DNA from: Lonepinella koalarum
Lineage (GTDB): Bacteria > Pseudomonadota > Gammaproteobacteria > Enterobacterales > Pasteurellaceae
Direction of reading: 5' to 3'
NCBI RefSeq assembly: GCF_042926695.1
Contig: NZ_CP170642.1
Span: 620,001 to 684,000 of the forward strand
DNA: 64,000 nucleotides
Shown: positions 18,207-26,608 of the stretch, piece after piece
How the letters are laid out: every line of letters starts with the position of its first letter
How positions within the stretch are numbered: position 1 is the first letter of the stretch
Program-made: the position numbers and the translations under genes
The notes under the pieces: model-generated
Database searches by the model: none
Told to the model about the DNA's origin: nothing
What the model saw: only the letters and a program-made list of their open reading frames with translations

Positions 18207-19763
18207 ATGAACAAAACCGAACTGTTACAAAAACTCACCGATATAGAATGGGACGATTTTGAAGTAAAGTCAGCCCACAATGGCTTGCCTGAAAATATTT
18301 GGGAAACGGTGAGTGCGTTTAGTAATGGTTCGGGCGGTTGGATTGTGTTAGGTATTGAGCAAAAAGGCAAAATTTATGAGATTGTCGGCGTGTCGAACGC
18401 AGAAAAACTCGAACAGAATTTCACCACAGTATTACGCAGTCGGGATAAATTCAGTGTGTTAATCAATCCGCTATGTAAAAAATATCATTTTGATAATAAA
18501 ACAGTCTTAGCATTTTTTATTCCAGCTGCGGAGCAAAAACCTGTTTATTTTAATAAATTGGCAAATACATTTATCCGTACAGGCAGTGGCGATCAGCGAG
18601 CCAGTAAAGAAGAAATAAATGCCTTATTGCGTGATCAATTATTTGGGGTGATGTCAGCCAAGCCAGCACTAAGAACCACGCTTGATGATATAAACCGCAC
18701 TACACTGGGGCGTTATCGTGATTATATGGCACGATTTAACCCTGCTTTGCCCTATAATACGATGCCCGAAGATGAATTTTTGCAACGTTTGCAAATTGTG
18801 GACGGCGAACATTTAACTTACGGAGGCTTGCTGTTTTTGGGTAAAAATATTGCTATTAACCGCAATATTTCAGATTTTCGGGTAGATTTATTGGAAATCC
18901 CGGGGCGTTCTTATGCGGAAGCAGAGCCACGCTATACTTTCCGTTTAGAAGAGCAAGAAAATCTGTGGGAATATTATTTTGCGATTATTGAACGGCTAAA
19001 ACGCTATGTGGATATGCCGTTTAAAATGAATGATTTAGGCATTGCAGTAGAAAATAGTCCGCAACTTGAAGCCTTGCGAGAAGCCTTGGTCAATATGTTA
19101 ATGCACACCGATTATTTCAGTGTGGCAAAACCCAGAGTGCGGATTTTTTCTGATCGCATTGAATTTGAAAATCCCGGTAGTTTTCCCTTGCCGATAGAAG
19201 AATTGTTAAAAACCGATGTTTCAGTTCCCCGAAATCCAGTGATTGCAAAATTATTTCGCCACGTCAAACTGGCTGAAAATGCTGGTTTTGGATTTGATAA
19301 AATTTTAGTTTGGGAAACAGAAACACACACGAAAGTCAATTTTGATAAAAGTATTGCCTTTTCAAAGGTGACTTTTCCGTTGGCGAAAAAGTTGGGGGAT
19401 ATAGAGCAAGCGGGGGACAAGTTGGGGGGAAGTCAGGGACAAGTCACCGACCATGTTACCATGCAAGTCGGGACCAAGTCGGGACCAAGTCGGGACCAAG
19501 TCGGGACCAAGTCAGATATTTGCTTAATAGATGAACAGAAATTTTTATTAGAACAGTGGCAAGATGAACATTCATTACTTGATTTGATGAATTGGCTAAG
19601 TCGAAGCAATCGGACGAAGTTTAGACAGCAAATTCTTACACCATTACTTGAACAAGGCATTGCCGAAATGACCATCCCCGATAAACCTAACAGCCGTTTA
19701 CAACGCTATCGCTTAACTGAAAAAGGGCGAGCATTGGCGTTAAAGATTGCTAATGGAAAATAG
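18207..19763 (+). CDS. AlbA/Schlafen-type ATP-binding, putative transcriptional regulator
   Basis: A 518-residue protein. The N-terminus has the divergent AAA-4/AlbA_2 domain (WDDFEVKSAHNGLPENIWETVSAFSNGSGGWIVLGIE as scattered key residues), the middle has an ATPase C-terminal-like domain (REALVNMLMHTDY, RIFSDRIEFENPG), and the C-terminus is a winged-helix region. ATG 18207 is chosen because conserved sequence begins there. An 11-bp tandem repeat at 19465-19508 codes for the linker before the last 84 residues; any single-unit change would truncate the protein. The stop abuts the rhuM gene. Such proteins are common in accessory and defence regions; the function here is unknown. Confidence 0.75.
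   Translation: MNKTELLQKLTDIEWDDFEVKSAHNGLPENIWETVSAFSNGSGGWIVLGIEQKGKIYEIVGVSNAEKLEQNFTTVLRSRDKFSVLINPLCKKYHFDNKTVLAFFIPAAEQKPVYFNKLANTFIRTGSGDQRASKEEINALLRDQLFGVMSAKPALRTTLDDINRTTLGRYRDYMARFNPALPYNTMPEDEFLQRLQIVDGEHLTYGGLLFLGKNIAINRNISDFRVDLLEIPGRSYAEAEPRYTFRLEEQENLWEYYFAIIERLKRYVDMPFKMNDLGIAVENSPQLEALREALVNMLMHTDYFSVAKPRVRIFSDRIEFENPGSFPLPIEELLKTDVSVPRNPVIAKLFRHVKLAENAGFGFDKILVWETETHTKVNFDKSIAFSKVTFPLAKKLGDIEQAGDKLGGSQGQVTDHVTMQVGTKSGPSRDQVGTKSDICLIDEQKFLLEQWQDEHSLLDLMNWLSRSNRTKFRQQILTPLLEQGIAEMTIPDKPNSRLQRYRLTEKGRALALKIANGK
19465..19508 (+). repeat. Four 11-bp tandem repeats inside the AlbA-type gene
   Basis: AAGTCGGGACC is repeated four times perfectly, followed by a partial unit (AAGTC). 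Because 11 is not divisible by 3, gain of one unit brings TAA (19525-19527) into frame and loss of one brings TGA (19532-19534) into frame. Either removes the final 84 residues or so. The repeat is short, so switching may be infrequent. Confidence 0.9.
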
Positions 19764-19774
19764 TGGAGAGTCGT

Positions 19775-20803
19775 ATGCGAGATCTAAAAGAATTAGTACA
19801 ACTCAATAACTTCGTACTTTTTCAAGCAGAAAATGGCAAGGTCAATATTGATGTGTACTTTCAAGATAATACCCTATGGCTAACACAAAAAGCTATTGCG
19901 GAACTATTTGAAAAAGGCAGAAGTACCATTACGGAGCATTTGAAAAAGATTTTTGAAAGTGGGGAATTAGATGAAAATTCAGTATGTCGGAATTTCCGAC
20001 ATACTGCTGCTGATGGTAAAAACTACATTACGCAATATTATAATCTCAAAGCCATTACCGCCGTAGGTTATCGGGCAAATTCACAGCGTGCAGTAGAGTT
20101 TCGCAAATGGGCAACGTCGGTGTTGCACGATTATATTATCAAAGGTTTTGCTTTAGATGATGAACGCTTGAAACAAGGGCAGCATTTCGGCATTGATTAT
20201 TTTGATGAGATGTTGGAGCGTATTCGTGAGATACGTTTGAGTGAACGGCGTTTATATCAAAAAATCACTGATATTTATGCCTTAAGTGCCGATTATGATA
20301 GTCAAGCGGATATTACTAAGCAGTTTTTCGCCACAGTGCAAAATAAATTGCATTGGGCGATTACAGGCAAAACCGCAGCGGAAATTATCTATACCGAAGC
20401 TGATGCCACAAAAATCTATATGGGCTTGAAGACGTGGAAACACGCCCCAAATGGCAAGATTTTAAAAAGCGATGTGGTTGTGGCTAAAAATTATTTGAAT
20501 GAAGAACATCTTAAAGTATTAGCACAAATCGTATCGGCATATTTGGATATGGCAGAAGCCCGAGCGAAAAATCGTCAAGTGATGAATATGCAAGATTGGG
20601 ATCGTTTTTTGGCACAATTTTTAGAATTGGTGGATTATCCGATTTTAAAAGATTCAGGTAAAATTTCTATGTTACAAGCGAAATTGAAAGCGGAAAGTGA
20701 ATATGAGAAATACCGTGTCATTCAAGATAAAAATTATGAAAGTGATTTTGATCGAGAAGTGAAAAAGTTATTGATAAAAGAGCAGCTAAGAGAACAAAAA
20801 TGA
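19775..20803 (+). CDS. RhuM-family protein, full length
   Basis: A 342-residue RhuM family (virulence RhuM) protein with the usual parts: an N-terminal winged-helix-like block (LWLTQKAIAELFEKGRSTI), VCRNFRHTAADGKNYITQYY, AITAVGYRANS, and the C-terminal domain from RLKQGQHFGIDYFDEML onward. ATG 19775 has GGAGAG (19765-19770) upstream; a GTG at 19763 overlapping the previous stop is less likely. It overlaps rmlB by ATGA. It pairs with the AlbA-type gene as a two-gene cassette inserted at the right end of the polysaccharide cluster. Its molecular function is not established. Confidence 0.85.
   Translation: MRDLKELVQLNNFVLFQAENGKVNIDVYFQDNTLWLTQKAIAELFEKGRSTITEHLKKIFESGELDENSVCRNFRHTAADGKNYITQYYNLKAITAVGYRANSQRAVEFRKWATSVLHDYIIKGFALDDERLKQGQHFGIDYFDEMLERIREIRLSERRLYQKITDIYALSADYDSQADITKQFFATVQNKLHWAITGKTAAEIIYTEADATKIYMGLKTWKHAPNGKILKSDVVVAKNYLNEEHLKVLAQIVSAYLDMAEARAKNRQVMNMQDWDRFLAQFLELVDYPILKDSGKISMLQAKLKAESEYEKYRVIQDKNYESDFDREVKKLLIKEQLREQK
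19981..20005 (+). repeat. Perfect palindrome inside rhuM
   Basis: AGTATGTCGG and CCGACATACT form a perfect 10-bp stem with loop AATTT, encoding the conserved CRNFRHT residues. An imperfect copy is at 13811-13837 in the remnant. A 36-bp direct repeat immediately upstream (19940-19975) matches 13771-13806. Confidence 0.75.
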
Positions 20804-21885
20804 AAATCCTACTCACAGGCGGTGCAGGCTTTATCGGCTCAGCAGTGGTTCGCCATATAATTAACCACACAAATGACAGCGTAATAAACGTGGATAAACT
20901 CACCTACGCTGGTAATCTTAACTCAATCAAAAGTGTCGCAAACGATCCACGCTATGCCTTTGAGCAAGTCGATATTTGCGATAAAACTGCCCTTGAGCAA
21001 GTGTTTGCGAAATATCAACCCGATGCCGTGATGCATTTAGCCGCAGAAAGCCACGTTGATCGCTCGATTGACGGGCCAGCTGCCTTTATTGAAACGAATA
21101 TTATCGGCACTTACACTTTGCTTGAAGTGGCTCGTCATTATTACAACGGCTTGAGTGGCGAGAAAAAAGCGGGGTTTCGTTTTCATCATATTTCAACCGA
21201 TGAAGTGTTTGGTGATTTGCACGGCACGGACGATTTGTTCACCGAAACCACGCCCTACGCTCCGAGCAGTCCTTATTCTGCGTCTAAAGCGTCAAGCGAT
21301 CACTTGGTGCGAGCTTGGCACCGCACTTACGGCTTGCCAGTGGTGCTGACGAACTGTTCTAACAACTACGGGCCGTTTCATTTCCCTGAAAAACTCATTC
21401 CGCTGGTGATTTTAAATGCTATTCACGGCAAGCCGCTGCCGATTTATGGCAAGGGCGATCAAATCCGTGATTGGCTGTTTGTGGAAGATCACGCTCGAGC
21501 CTTGCATTTGGTATTAAGCAAAGGCGAAATTGGCGAAAGCTACAATATCGGTGGACACAACGAGAAAACGAATTTAAGCGTGGTGGAAACCATTTGCGAC
21601 ATTTTGGATAGTCTAAAAGGCAGTGAAAAACTCGCCAAATTTGCACCGCACTTTTCTCAAATTAACTCATTCCGTGAGCTGATTACTTTTGTGCAAGACC
21701 GCCCCGGACACGATAAACATTATGCGATTGATGCGGCTAAAATGCAGCAAAAACTCGGCTGGAAACCTGTTGAGACCTTTGAAACAGGCTTGCGTAAAAC
21801 CGTGGAATGGTATTTAGATAATCAAGAGTGGTGGCAAGCGATTCAAGACGGTAGCTACAATCAACGTTTAGGCTTGGGGGAATAA
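20800..21885 (+). CDS. rmlB: dTDP-glucose 4,6-dehydratase
   Basis: Converts dTDP-glucose to dTDP-4-keto-6-deoxyglucose, an intermediate of dTDP-rhamnose and related sugars. The 361 residues begin with the NAD motif LLTGGAGFIGSAVV; the AAESHVDRSI, STDEVFGDL, PSSPYSASKASSDH (catalytic Tyr and Lys), NNYGPFHFPEKLIP and GKGDQIRDWLFVEDH blocks are all present. It looks intact, but its partners rmlC and rmlD are absent from the window and rmlA is broken directly downstream. It holds two exact uptake signals (21320, 21645) and is richer in GC than the central cluster, suggesting a different origin. Confidence 0.95.
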   Translation: MKILLTGGAGFIGSAVVRHIINHTNDSVINVDKLTYAGNLNSIKSVANDPRYAFEQVDICDKTALEQVFAKYQPDAVMHLAAESHVDRSIDGPAAFIETNIIGTYTLLEVARHYYNGLSGEKKAGFRFHHISTDEVFGDLHGTDDLFTETTPYAPSSPYSASKASSDHLVRAWHRTYGLPVVLTNCSNNYGPFHFPEKLIPLVILNAIHGKPLPIYGKGDQIRDWLFVEDHARALHLVLSKGEIGESYNIGGHNEKTNLSVVETICDILDSLKGSEKLAKFAPHFSQINSFRELITFVQDRPGHDKHYAIDAAKMQQKLGWKPVETFETGLRKTVEWYLDNQEWWQAIQDGSYNQRLGLGE

Positions 21886-21887
21886 GG

Positions 21888-22046
21888 ATGAAAGGTATTA
21901 TTCTCGCTGGTGGTTCAGGCACTCGCCTGTACCCGATTACTCGTGGCGTATCCAAGCAACTGCTGCCTGTTTATGACAAACCGATGATTTATTATCCGCT
22001 TTCGGTGCTGATGCTGGCAGGCATTCGGGATATTTTGATTAATTAG
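21888..22046 (+). pseudogene. rmlA: Truncated rmlA (glucose-1-phosphate thymidylyltransferase)
   Basis: The first 51 residues are a perfect-looking RmlA start (GIILAGGSGTRLYPIT, VSKQLLPVYDKPMIYYPLSVLMLAG), about 290 residues being normal. After RDILI the frame ends at N and a TAG (22044-22046) that lies inside the hairpin at 22042-22070. The remainder, and rmlC/rmlD, are missing, and lysC follows on the other strand. This is the right-hand breakpoint of the polysaccharide cluster. The fragment keeps the nucleotide-binding loop but cannot form the active enzyme. Confidence 0.93.
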
Positions 22047-22070
22047 GCGTTGCTCAAGTCAACGCCTAAT
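22042..22070. terminator. Hairpin between rmlA fragment and lysC
   Basis: A perfect 11-bp stem (ATTAGGCGTTG with CAACGCCTAAT) and a 7-nt loop separates the convergent polysaccharide cluster and lysC. T-runs on both sides are weak. It probably belongs to the lysC side as the ancestral terminator. Confidence 0.65.
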
Positions 22071-22089
22071 ATTAATTTAAATAATAAAA

Positions 22090-23451
22090 CTATTCAGATA
22101 ATTCAAATAACTCTTTATGTAATGCTCGCACTACATCATCAGCTTGGTGGCTAGGCACTAATGTACAAATATTATTGGTACTCGCACCATAGCTAATCAT
22201 ACGTATATTATATTTCTCTAAAGCGGTGAAGACACGTTTGGCGATACCGGAAGCAACGTGTAAGTCGTTGCCGATAAGCGCGACGAGAGACAAACCAGTA
22301 TCAACTTTCACGGTACAAACTTCGCTTAGTTCAGTCAATAATTCATTAGAAAGTAGATCTGCACCAGATGATGCTGACCCTGTTTTGTCAAGAGTGAGCG
22401 CAACGCTTACTTCGGATGTTGTGATGGTATCCACCGAAATTTTGTGTCTAGCTAAAATACCGAAGACATTTGCTAAGAATCCCTGTGCATGTAACATGCT
22501 AAGGCTTGAAAGGGTTAATAAGGTTTGATCACGGCGTAACGCAATGGCTCGGAAAGTAGGGCGTGGTTGCGGATCACGAGTCACCCAAGTACCACCGTCT
22601 TGTGGCGCTTTACTTGAACCCACATATACAGGAATATTGCTACGTACAGCAGGAAGAAGTGTCGCTGGATGTAATACTTTCGCGCCGAATGTTGCCATTT
22701 CTGCGGCTTCCGCAAAACTCATGGTATCAATGCGTTGAGCATTTGGCACAATACGAGGATCGGTGGTGTAAATACCCGCTACATCTGTCCAAATTAACAC
22801 ATCTTTCGCATCTAGCACTTCCGCAATTAAAGCAGCAGAATAGTCTGAACCACCACGACCTAGGGTAGTGGTTTTACCTTCTGGATCACGTCCAATAAAA
22901 CCTTGAGTAATCACTAATTCACCACGATCAATTAATGGTTTTAGCACATTATCGCTATTTTTTCGGGTTAAATCATCATCCGGTGCAGCTTTGCCAAAGT
23001 GACTATTAGTCGCTACGACTGAACGTACATCGACCCATGTAGATTGAGCCTTTAATTCACGTAGTATTTCTATGAAAATACGTGTTGACATCATTTCACC
23101 GTGGCTGATTAATTCATCGGTTAAGGCCGCAGAAGTCGCTAGGCTAGCGGCTTCTGATAATGAGTCAATGTTATTTAATAAACGTTCAATTTCAGGTCGG
23201 ACGAGAGAATCATTTTTTAATTCAGTTAAGATATTTTCTTGAATTTGACGGACTTCGCCGACTAATTTTTCTCGTTGAGTGCTATCCACTCCGTTAGCCA
23301 GAGCGACTAATAAGTTGGTAACACCAGCAGAAGCAGATAAAACTACTACTCGAGTATTAGGATCAGCAATAACAATATTGGCACAAGCCACCATTGCAGG
23401 ATAATTTGCTACACTCGTTCCACCGAATTTGGCAATAGATAAATGTGACAT
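22090..23451 (-). CDS. lysC: Aspartokinase (LysC type)
   Basis: Phosphorylates aspartate, the first step toward lysine, threonine and methionine. The 453-residue protein begins IAKFGGTSVANYPAM after ATG 23451; it has the kinase blocks GEMMSTRIF, TQGFIGRDPEGKTTTLGRGGSD and WTDVAGIYTTDPR, then two C-terminal ACT domains (TLLTLSSLSMLHAQGFLANVF, TGLSLVALIGNDL). The size and architecture fit the monofunctional lysine-sensitive aspartokinase III. The 5' region of less than 190 bp to proQ contains no lysine riboswitch that I can recognise. Confidence 0.95.
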   Translation of the reverse strand: MSHLSIAKFGGTSVANYPAMVACANIVIADPNTRVVVLSASAGVTNLLVALANGVDSTQREKLVGEVRQIQENILTELKNDSLVRPEIERLLNNIDSLSEAASLATSAALTDELISHGEMMSTRIFIEILRELKAQSTWVDVRSVVATNSHFGKAAPDDDLTRKNSDNVLKPLIDRGELVITQGFIGRDPEGKTTTLGRGGSDYSAALIAEVLDAKDVLIWTDVAGIYTTDPRIVPNAQRIDTMSFAEAAEMATFGAKVLHPATLLPAVRSNIPVYVGSSKAPQDGGTWVTRDPQPRPTFRAIALRRDQTLLTLSSLSMLHAQGFLANVFGILARHKISVDTITTSEVSVALTLDKTGSASSGADLLSNELLTELSEVCTVKVDTGLSLVALIGNDLHVASGIAKRVFTALEKYNIRMISYGASTNNICTLVPSHQADDVVRALHKELFELSE

Positions 23452-23638
23452 AAGATGTTCTCCAAAATAAATAAAATATGAATGTGATAGAAATATCGGT
23501 TTAGTCAAATATTGTCAATATTTTTATTTAAAATAATCTTTAAAATTCAATTGCCCCTGAAATTTATCCATAAATGATTGCGTATATTCCTTAAAGTACG
23601 GTAAAATACGGCATATTTTTTATTCTAAGATTTGATAT

Positions 23639-24355
23639 ATGACAACAGAACAAACAACTGATGTTCAACAATTTGTTGAAATAAATACAGAACAAGTTAA
23701 ACAACAAGATAATAACGTGAGTGCAGATGTCACAAAACGTTCAAATAAAGAAATTATTGCGTATTTGGCGGAAAAATTCCCCCTTTGTTTTAGTGTAGAG
23801 GGGGAAGCAAAACCTCTTAAAATTGGTGTGTTCCAAGATCTAGCAGAGGCGTTGGCGGATGATGAAAATGTGAGCAAAACACAATTACGTCATGCATTAC
23901 GTCAATATACATCAAATTGGCGTTATTTACATGGATGTCGTTTAGGGGCGGAGCGTGTAGATTTACAGGGTAATCCAGCCGGCGTGTTAGAACAACAACA
24001 TGCAGAACATGCACAACAACAGTTGGCTGAGGCGAAAGCGAAGTTGGCGGAGAAACGCGCAGCTGAAAAAGTGGCAGCGAAAGAAAAAATGAAAAAACGT
24101 GCAGTACGTAAGCCACAGCAGAATAAACCGAATAATAAATTAAATAAAAAGCCCGTCACTCTACGTCAACATGAAGCCAAGGCACCATTAAGGGCAGTTT
24201 CTCTTGATTCTTTACAACAGGGCAGCCAAGTTAAGGTAAAAGTAGGCGATAGGGCAAAAAATGCGGTAATTTTAGAAATTGTCAAAGGTGCAGCGCGCGT
24301 TCAATTAGATAATGGGTTAGTCATGAACGTGACGGCTGAGCGTTTATTTGCATAA
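23639..24355 (+). CDS. proQ: RNA chaperone ProQ
   Basis: A 238-residue RNA chaperone that binds structured small RNAs and mRNA 3' ends. The N-terminal FinO-like domain (about residues 30-145) has IAYLAEKFPLCF, KPLKIGVFQDL and LRHALRQYTSNWRYLHGC. A basic, alanine/lysine-rich linker follows, and a C-terminal Tudor-like domain (GSQVKVKVGDRAKNAVILEI) closes the protein. It is upstream of prc as in enterobacteria and other Pasteurellaceae. A plausible promoter lies in the short divergent region with lysC. Confidence 0.95.
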   Translation: MTTEQTTDVQQFVEINTEQVKQQDNNVSADVTKRSNKEIIAYLAEKFPLCFSVEGEAKPLKIGVFQDLAEALADDENVSKTQLRHALRQYTSNWRYLHGCRLGAERVDLQGNPAGVLEQQHAEHAQQQLAEAKAKLAEKRAAEKVAAKEKMKKRAVRKPQQNKPNNKLNKKPVTLRQHEAKAPLRAVSLDSLQQGSQVKVKVGDRAKNAVILEIVKGAARVQLDNGLVMNVTAERLFA

Positions 24356-24461
24356 TAATATTTTAATGCCGTAGTGATCGTTAAGTTAAAATGTGAATTA
24401 CGGCGTTTATACATCTATAGGATGCCTAGATGATGTTTTTCTTTTATTAGGAAAGTCAAAA

Positions 24462-26525
24462 ATGAAATTTATCAGAGCTAATTATATTTCAGTTTTACTG
24501 GTAACTGCGTTTTTTTCAGGAGCAGTGAGTGCGGTTGCACCAAGTATCAAATTAAGTGAAGTTAAAATCCCCCAAGCAACGGAAGAAAATTCATTAGCAA
24601 CCAAACGTGTCACCACGCGTTTAACTCAATCCCATTATCGTAAATTTCAATTAGATGATGCTTTTTCGCAAAAAATTTTTGATCGTTATGTAGATCTATT
24701 AGATTATAGCCATAATTTATTTATTCAGTCGGATATTGATGAATTGCGTGAAAAATATGCAAATCAATTAGATGATGAATTAAATGAAGGTAAATTAGAT
24801 ATTGCCTTTGCAATGTATGAATTGATGACATTACGCCGTTATGAACGTTATGCTTATGCCTTATCTTTGTTAGATAAAGAACCCAATTTAACCACTAATG
24901 ATCAGATTGAAATTGATCGTAAAAAAGCGGCTTTTGCGAAAACCACAGAAGACGCGAATAAATTGTGGGAACAACGCGTTAAAAATGACATTATAGATCT
25001 TAAATTAAAAGATAAAAAATGGCCTGAAATTAAGAAAACGTTAACCAAACGTTATAATTTAGCCATTCGTCGTTTAACTCAAACTAAGTCGGACGATGTT
25101 ACTCAACTGTATTTGAATGCTTTTGCTCGGGAAATTGATCCGCATACTAGCTATTTATCACCACGAGCTGCCAAAAACTTTAATGAAAGCATGAACTTAT
25201 CATTGGAAGGGATTGGCGCAACCTTACGCCAAGAAGATGATATGACGATTATTCAGTCTCTTGTTCCGGGGGCGCCTGCTGCGCTGAGTAAAAAATTAAA
25301 AGCAGGTGATAAGATTATCGGTGTTGGGCAAGCCACAGGTGAGATTGAAGATGTGGTCGGTTGGCGTTTAGAAGATGTGGTTGAAAAGGTTAAAGGCAAA
25401 AAAGGCAGTAAAGTTCGTTTAGAAATTGAGCCAGAAAAAGGTGGGAAAAATAAAATTATTACGTTAGTGCGTGATAAGGTGCGTATTGAAGATAGTGCTG
25501 CCAAATTAACGGTCGAAAAAGTTAATGGTGAAAATGTTGCTGTGATTAAAATTCCGACTTTCTATATTGGTTTAACGGCAGATGTACGCAAATTGTTAAA
25601 TGAAATGAAAACCAAAAAAGCCACATCATTAATTATTGATTTACGTGAGAATGGTGGGGGGGCATTAACAGAAGCGGTTGAATTAAGTGGGTTATTTATT
25701 TCTGATGGTCCGGTGGTGCAAATTCGTGATGCTTATAATCGTATTCGGGTACATGAAGATCCTGACAATGCGCAAGTTTATTCTGGTCCTTTATTAGTGA
25801 TGATTAACCGTTACAGTGCTTCAGCATCAGAGATTTTTTCGGCAGCAATGCAAGATTATAACCGTGCTATTATTGTGGGTCAAAATACCTTTGGTAAAGG
25901 TACCGTTCAACAAAGTCGTTCATTAAATTTTGTGTATGATTTAAATCAAGATCCATTAGGGTTTATTCAATACACTATTCAAAAATTTTATCGTATTGAT
26001 GGGGGAAGTACCCAGTTAAAAGGGGTAGCTGCGGATATTAACTTCCCTGAAATTATTGATACGAAAGAAACTGGCGAAGAAAAAGAAGATAATGCATTGC
26101 CATGGGATAAAATTCCCGCCGCGACTTATTCCGAGGTAGGGAATGCGCGTCAAGCAGTAGAAACGCTAAATGAAAAACACTTGCAACGTATCGCTAAAGA
26201 TCCTGAATTTATGGCATTAAATGAAGAGCTGAAAATTCGTGATGAACGCCGTGAGCGTAAATTCTTATCATTAAATTATGAAGCACGTAAAGCAGAGCAC
26301 GATAAAGATGACGCAAGACGGTTAAAAGATCTGAATGCAAGATTTGCTAGAGAGGGTAAGAAAGCATTAAAACATATTGATGATTTACCGAAAGATTATG
26401 AAGCTCCTGATTTCTTTTTAAAAGAAACGGAGAAAATGGCAGCAGATTTAGTGAAATTTAATGCAGAAACGGCTAGAACTGTTCAAGGTGATTCTCAATC
26501 AGTTGAAGATAAGGCACAAAAGTAA
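24462..26525 (+). CDS. prc: Carboxy-terminal (tail-specific) processing protease
   Basis: A 687-residue periplasmic serine protease. After ATG 24462 a signal peptide (FIRANYISVLLVTAFFSGAV) precedes the N-terminal helical domain, a PDZ domain (LEGIGATLRQEDDMTII, PGAPAALSKKLKAGDKIIGV), and the S41 catalytic core with RENGGGALTEAVELSGLF, NRYSASASEIFSAAMQDY (catalytic Ser) and GKGTVQQ (catalytic Lys). Prc processes PBP3 and degrades MepS in E. coli. It follows proQ by about 100 bp. Confidence 0.95.
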   Translation: MKFIRANYISVLLVTAFFSGAVSAVAPSIKLSEVKIPQATEENSLATKRVTTRLTQSHYRKFQLDDAFSQKIFDRYVDLLDYSHNLFIQSDIDELREKYANQLDDELNEGKLDIAFAMYELMTLRRYERYAYALSLLDKEPNLTTNDQIEIDRKKAAFAKTTEDANKLWEQRVKNDIIDLKLKDKKWPEIKKTLTKRYNLAIRRLTQTKSDDVTQLYLNAFAREIDPHTSYLSPRAAKNFNESMNLSLEGIGATLRQEDDMTIIQSLVPGAPAALSKKLKAGDKIIGVGQATGEIEDVVGWRLEDVVEKVKGKKGSKVRLEIEPEKGGKNKIITLVRDKVRIEDSAAKLTVEKVNGENVAVIKIPTFYIGLTADVRKLLNEMKTKKATSLIIDLRENGGGALTEAVELSGLFISDGPVVQIRDAYNRIRVHEDPDNAQVYSGPLLVMINRYSASASEIFSAAMQDYNRAIIVGQNTFGKGTVQQSRSLNFVYDLNQDPLGFIQYTIQKFYRIDGGSTQLKGVAADINFPEIIDTKETGEEKEDNALPWDKIPAATYSEVGNARQAVETLNEKHLQRIAKDPEFMALNEELKIRDERRERKFLSLNYEARKAEHDKDDARRLKDLNARFAREGKKALKHIDDLPKDYEAPDFFLKETEKMAADLVKFNAETARTVQGDSQSVEDKAQK

Positions 26526-26535
26526 ATAATTTTTT

Positions 26536-26581
26536 ACCGCAGTTTACCTTAAATTAGGGGTGTAAAGGGGCAAAGTGCGGT
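26536..26581. repeat. Inverted pair of uptake signals between prc and ldtD
   Basis: ACCGCAGTT (26536-26544, the variant form) faces AAGTGCGGT (26573-26581, exact form). Such inverted pairs in intergenic gaps often double as terminators; here the stem has one mismatch and a long loop. Confidence 0.7.
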
Positions 26582-26608
26582 GTATTTTGATTAAGTTTAA
26601 GGATTTTA

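Noticed and set aside
23452..23638. Lysine riboswitch before lysC
   Set aside because: The gap is under 190 bp, has no recognisable conserved core or terminator, and also has to hold the proQ promoter.
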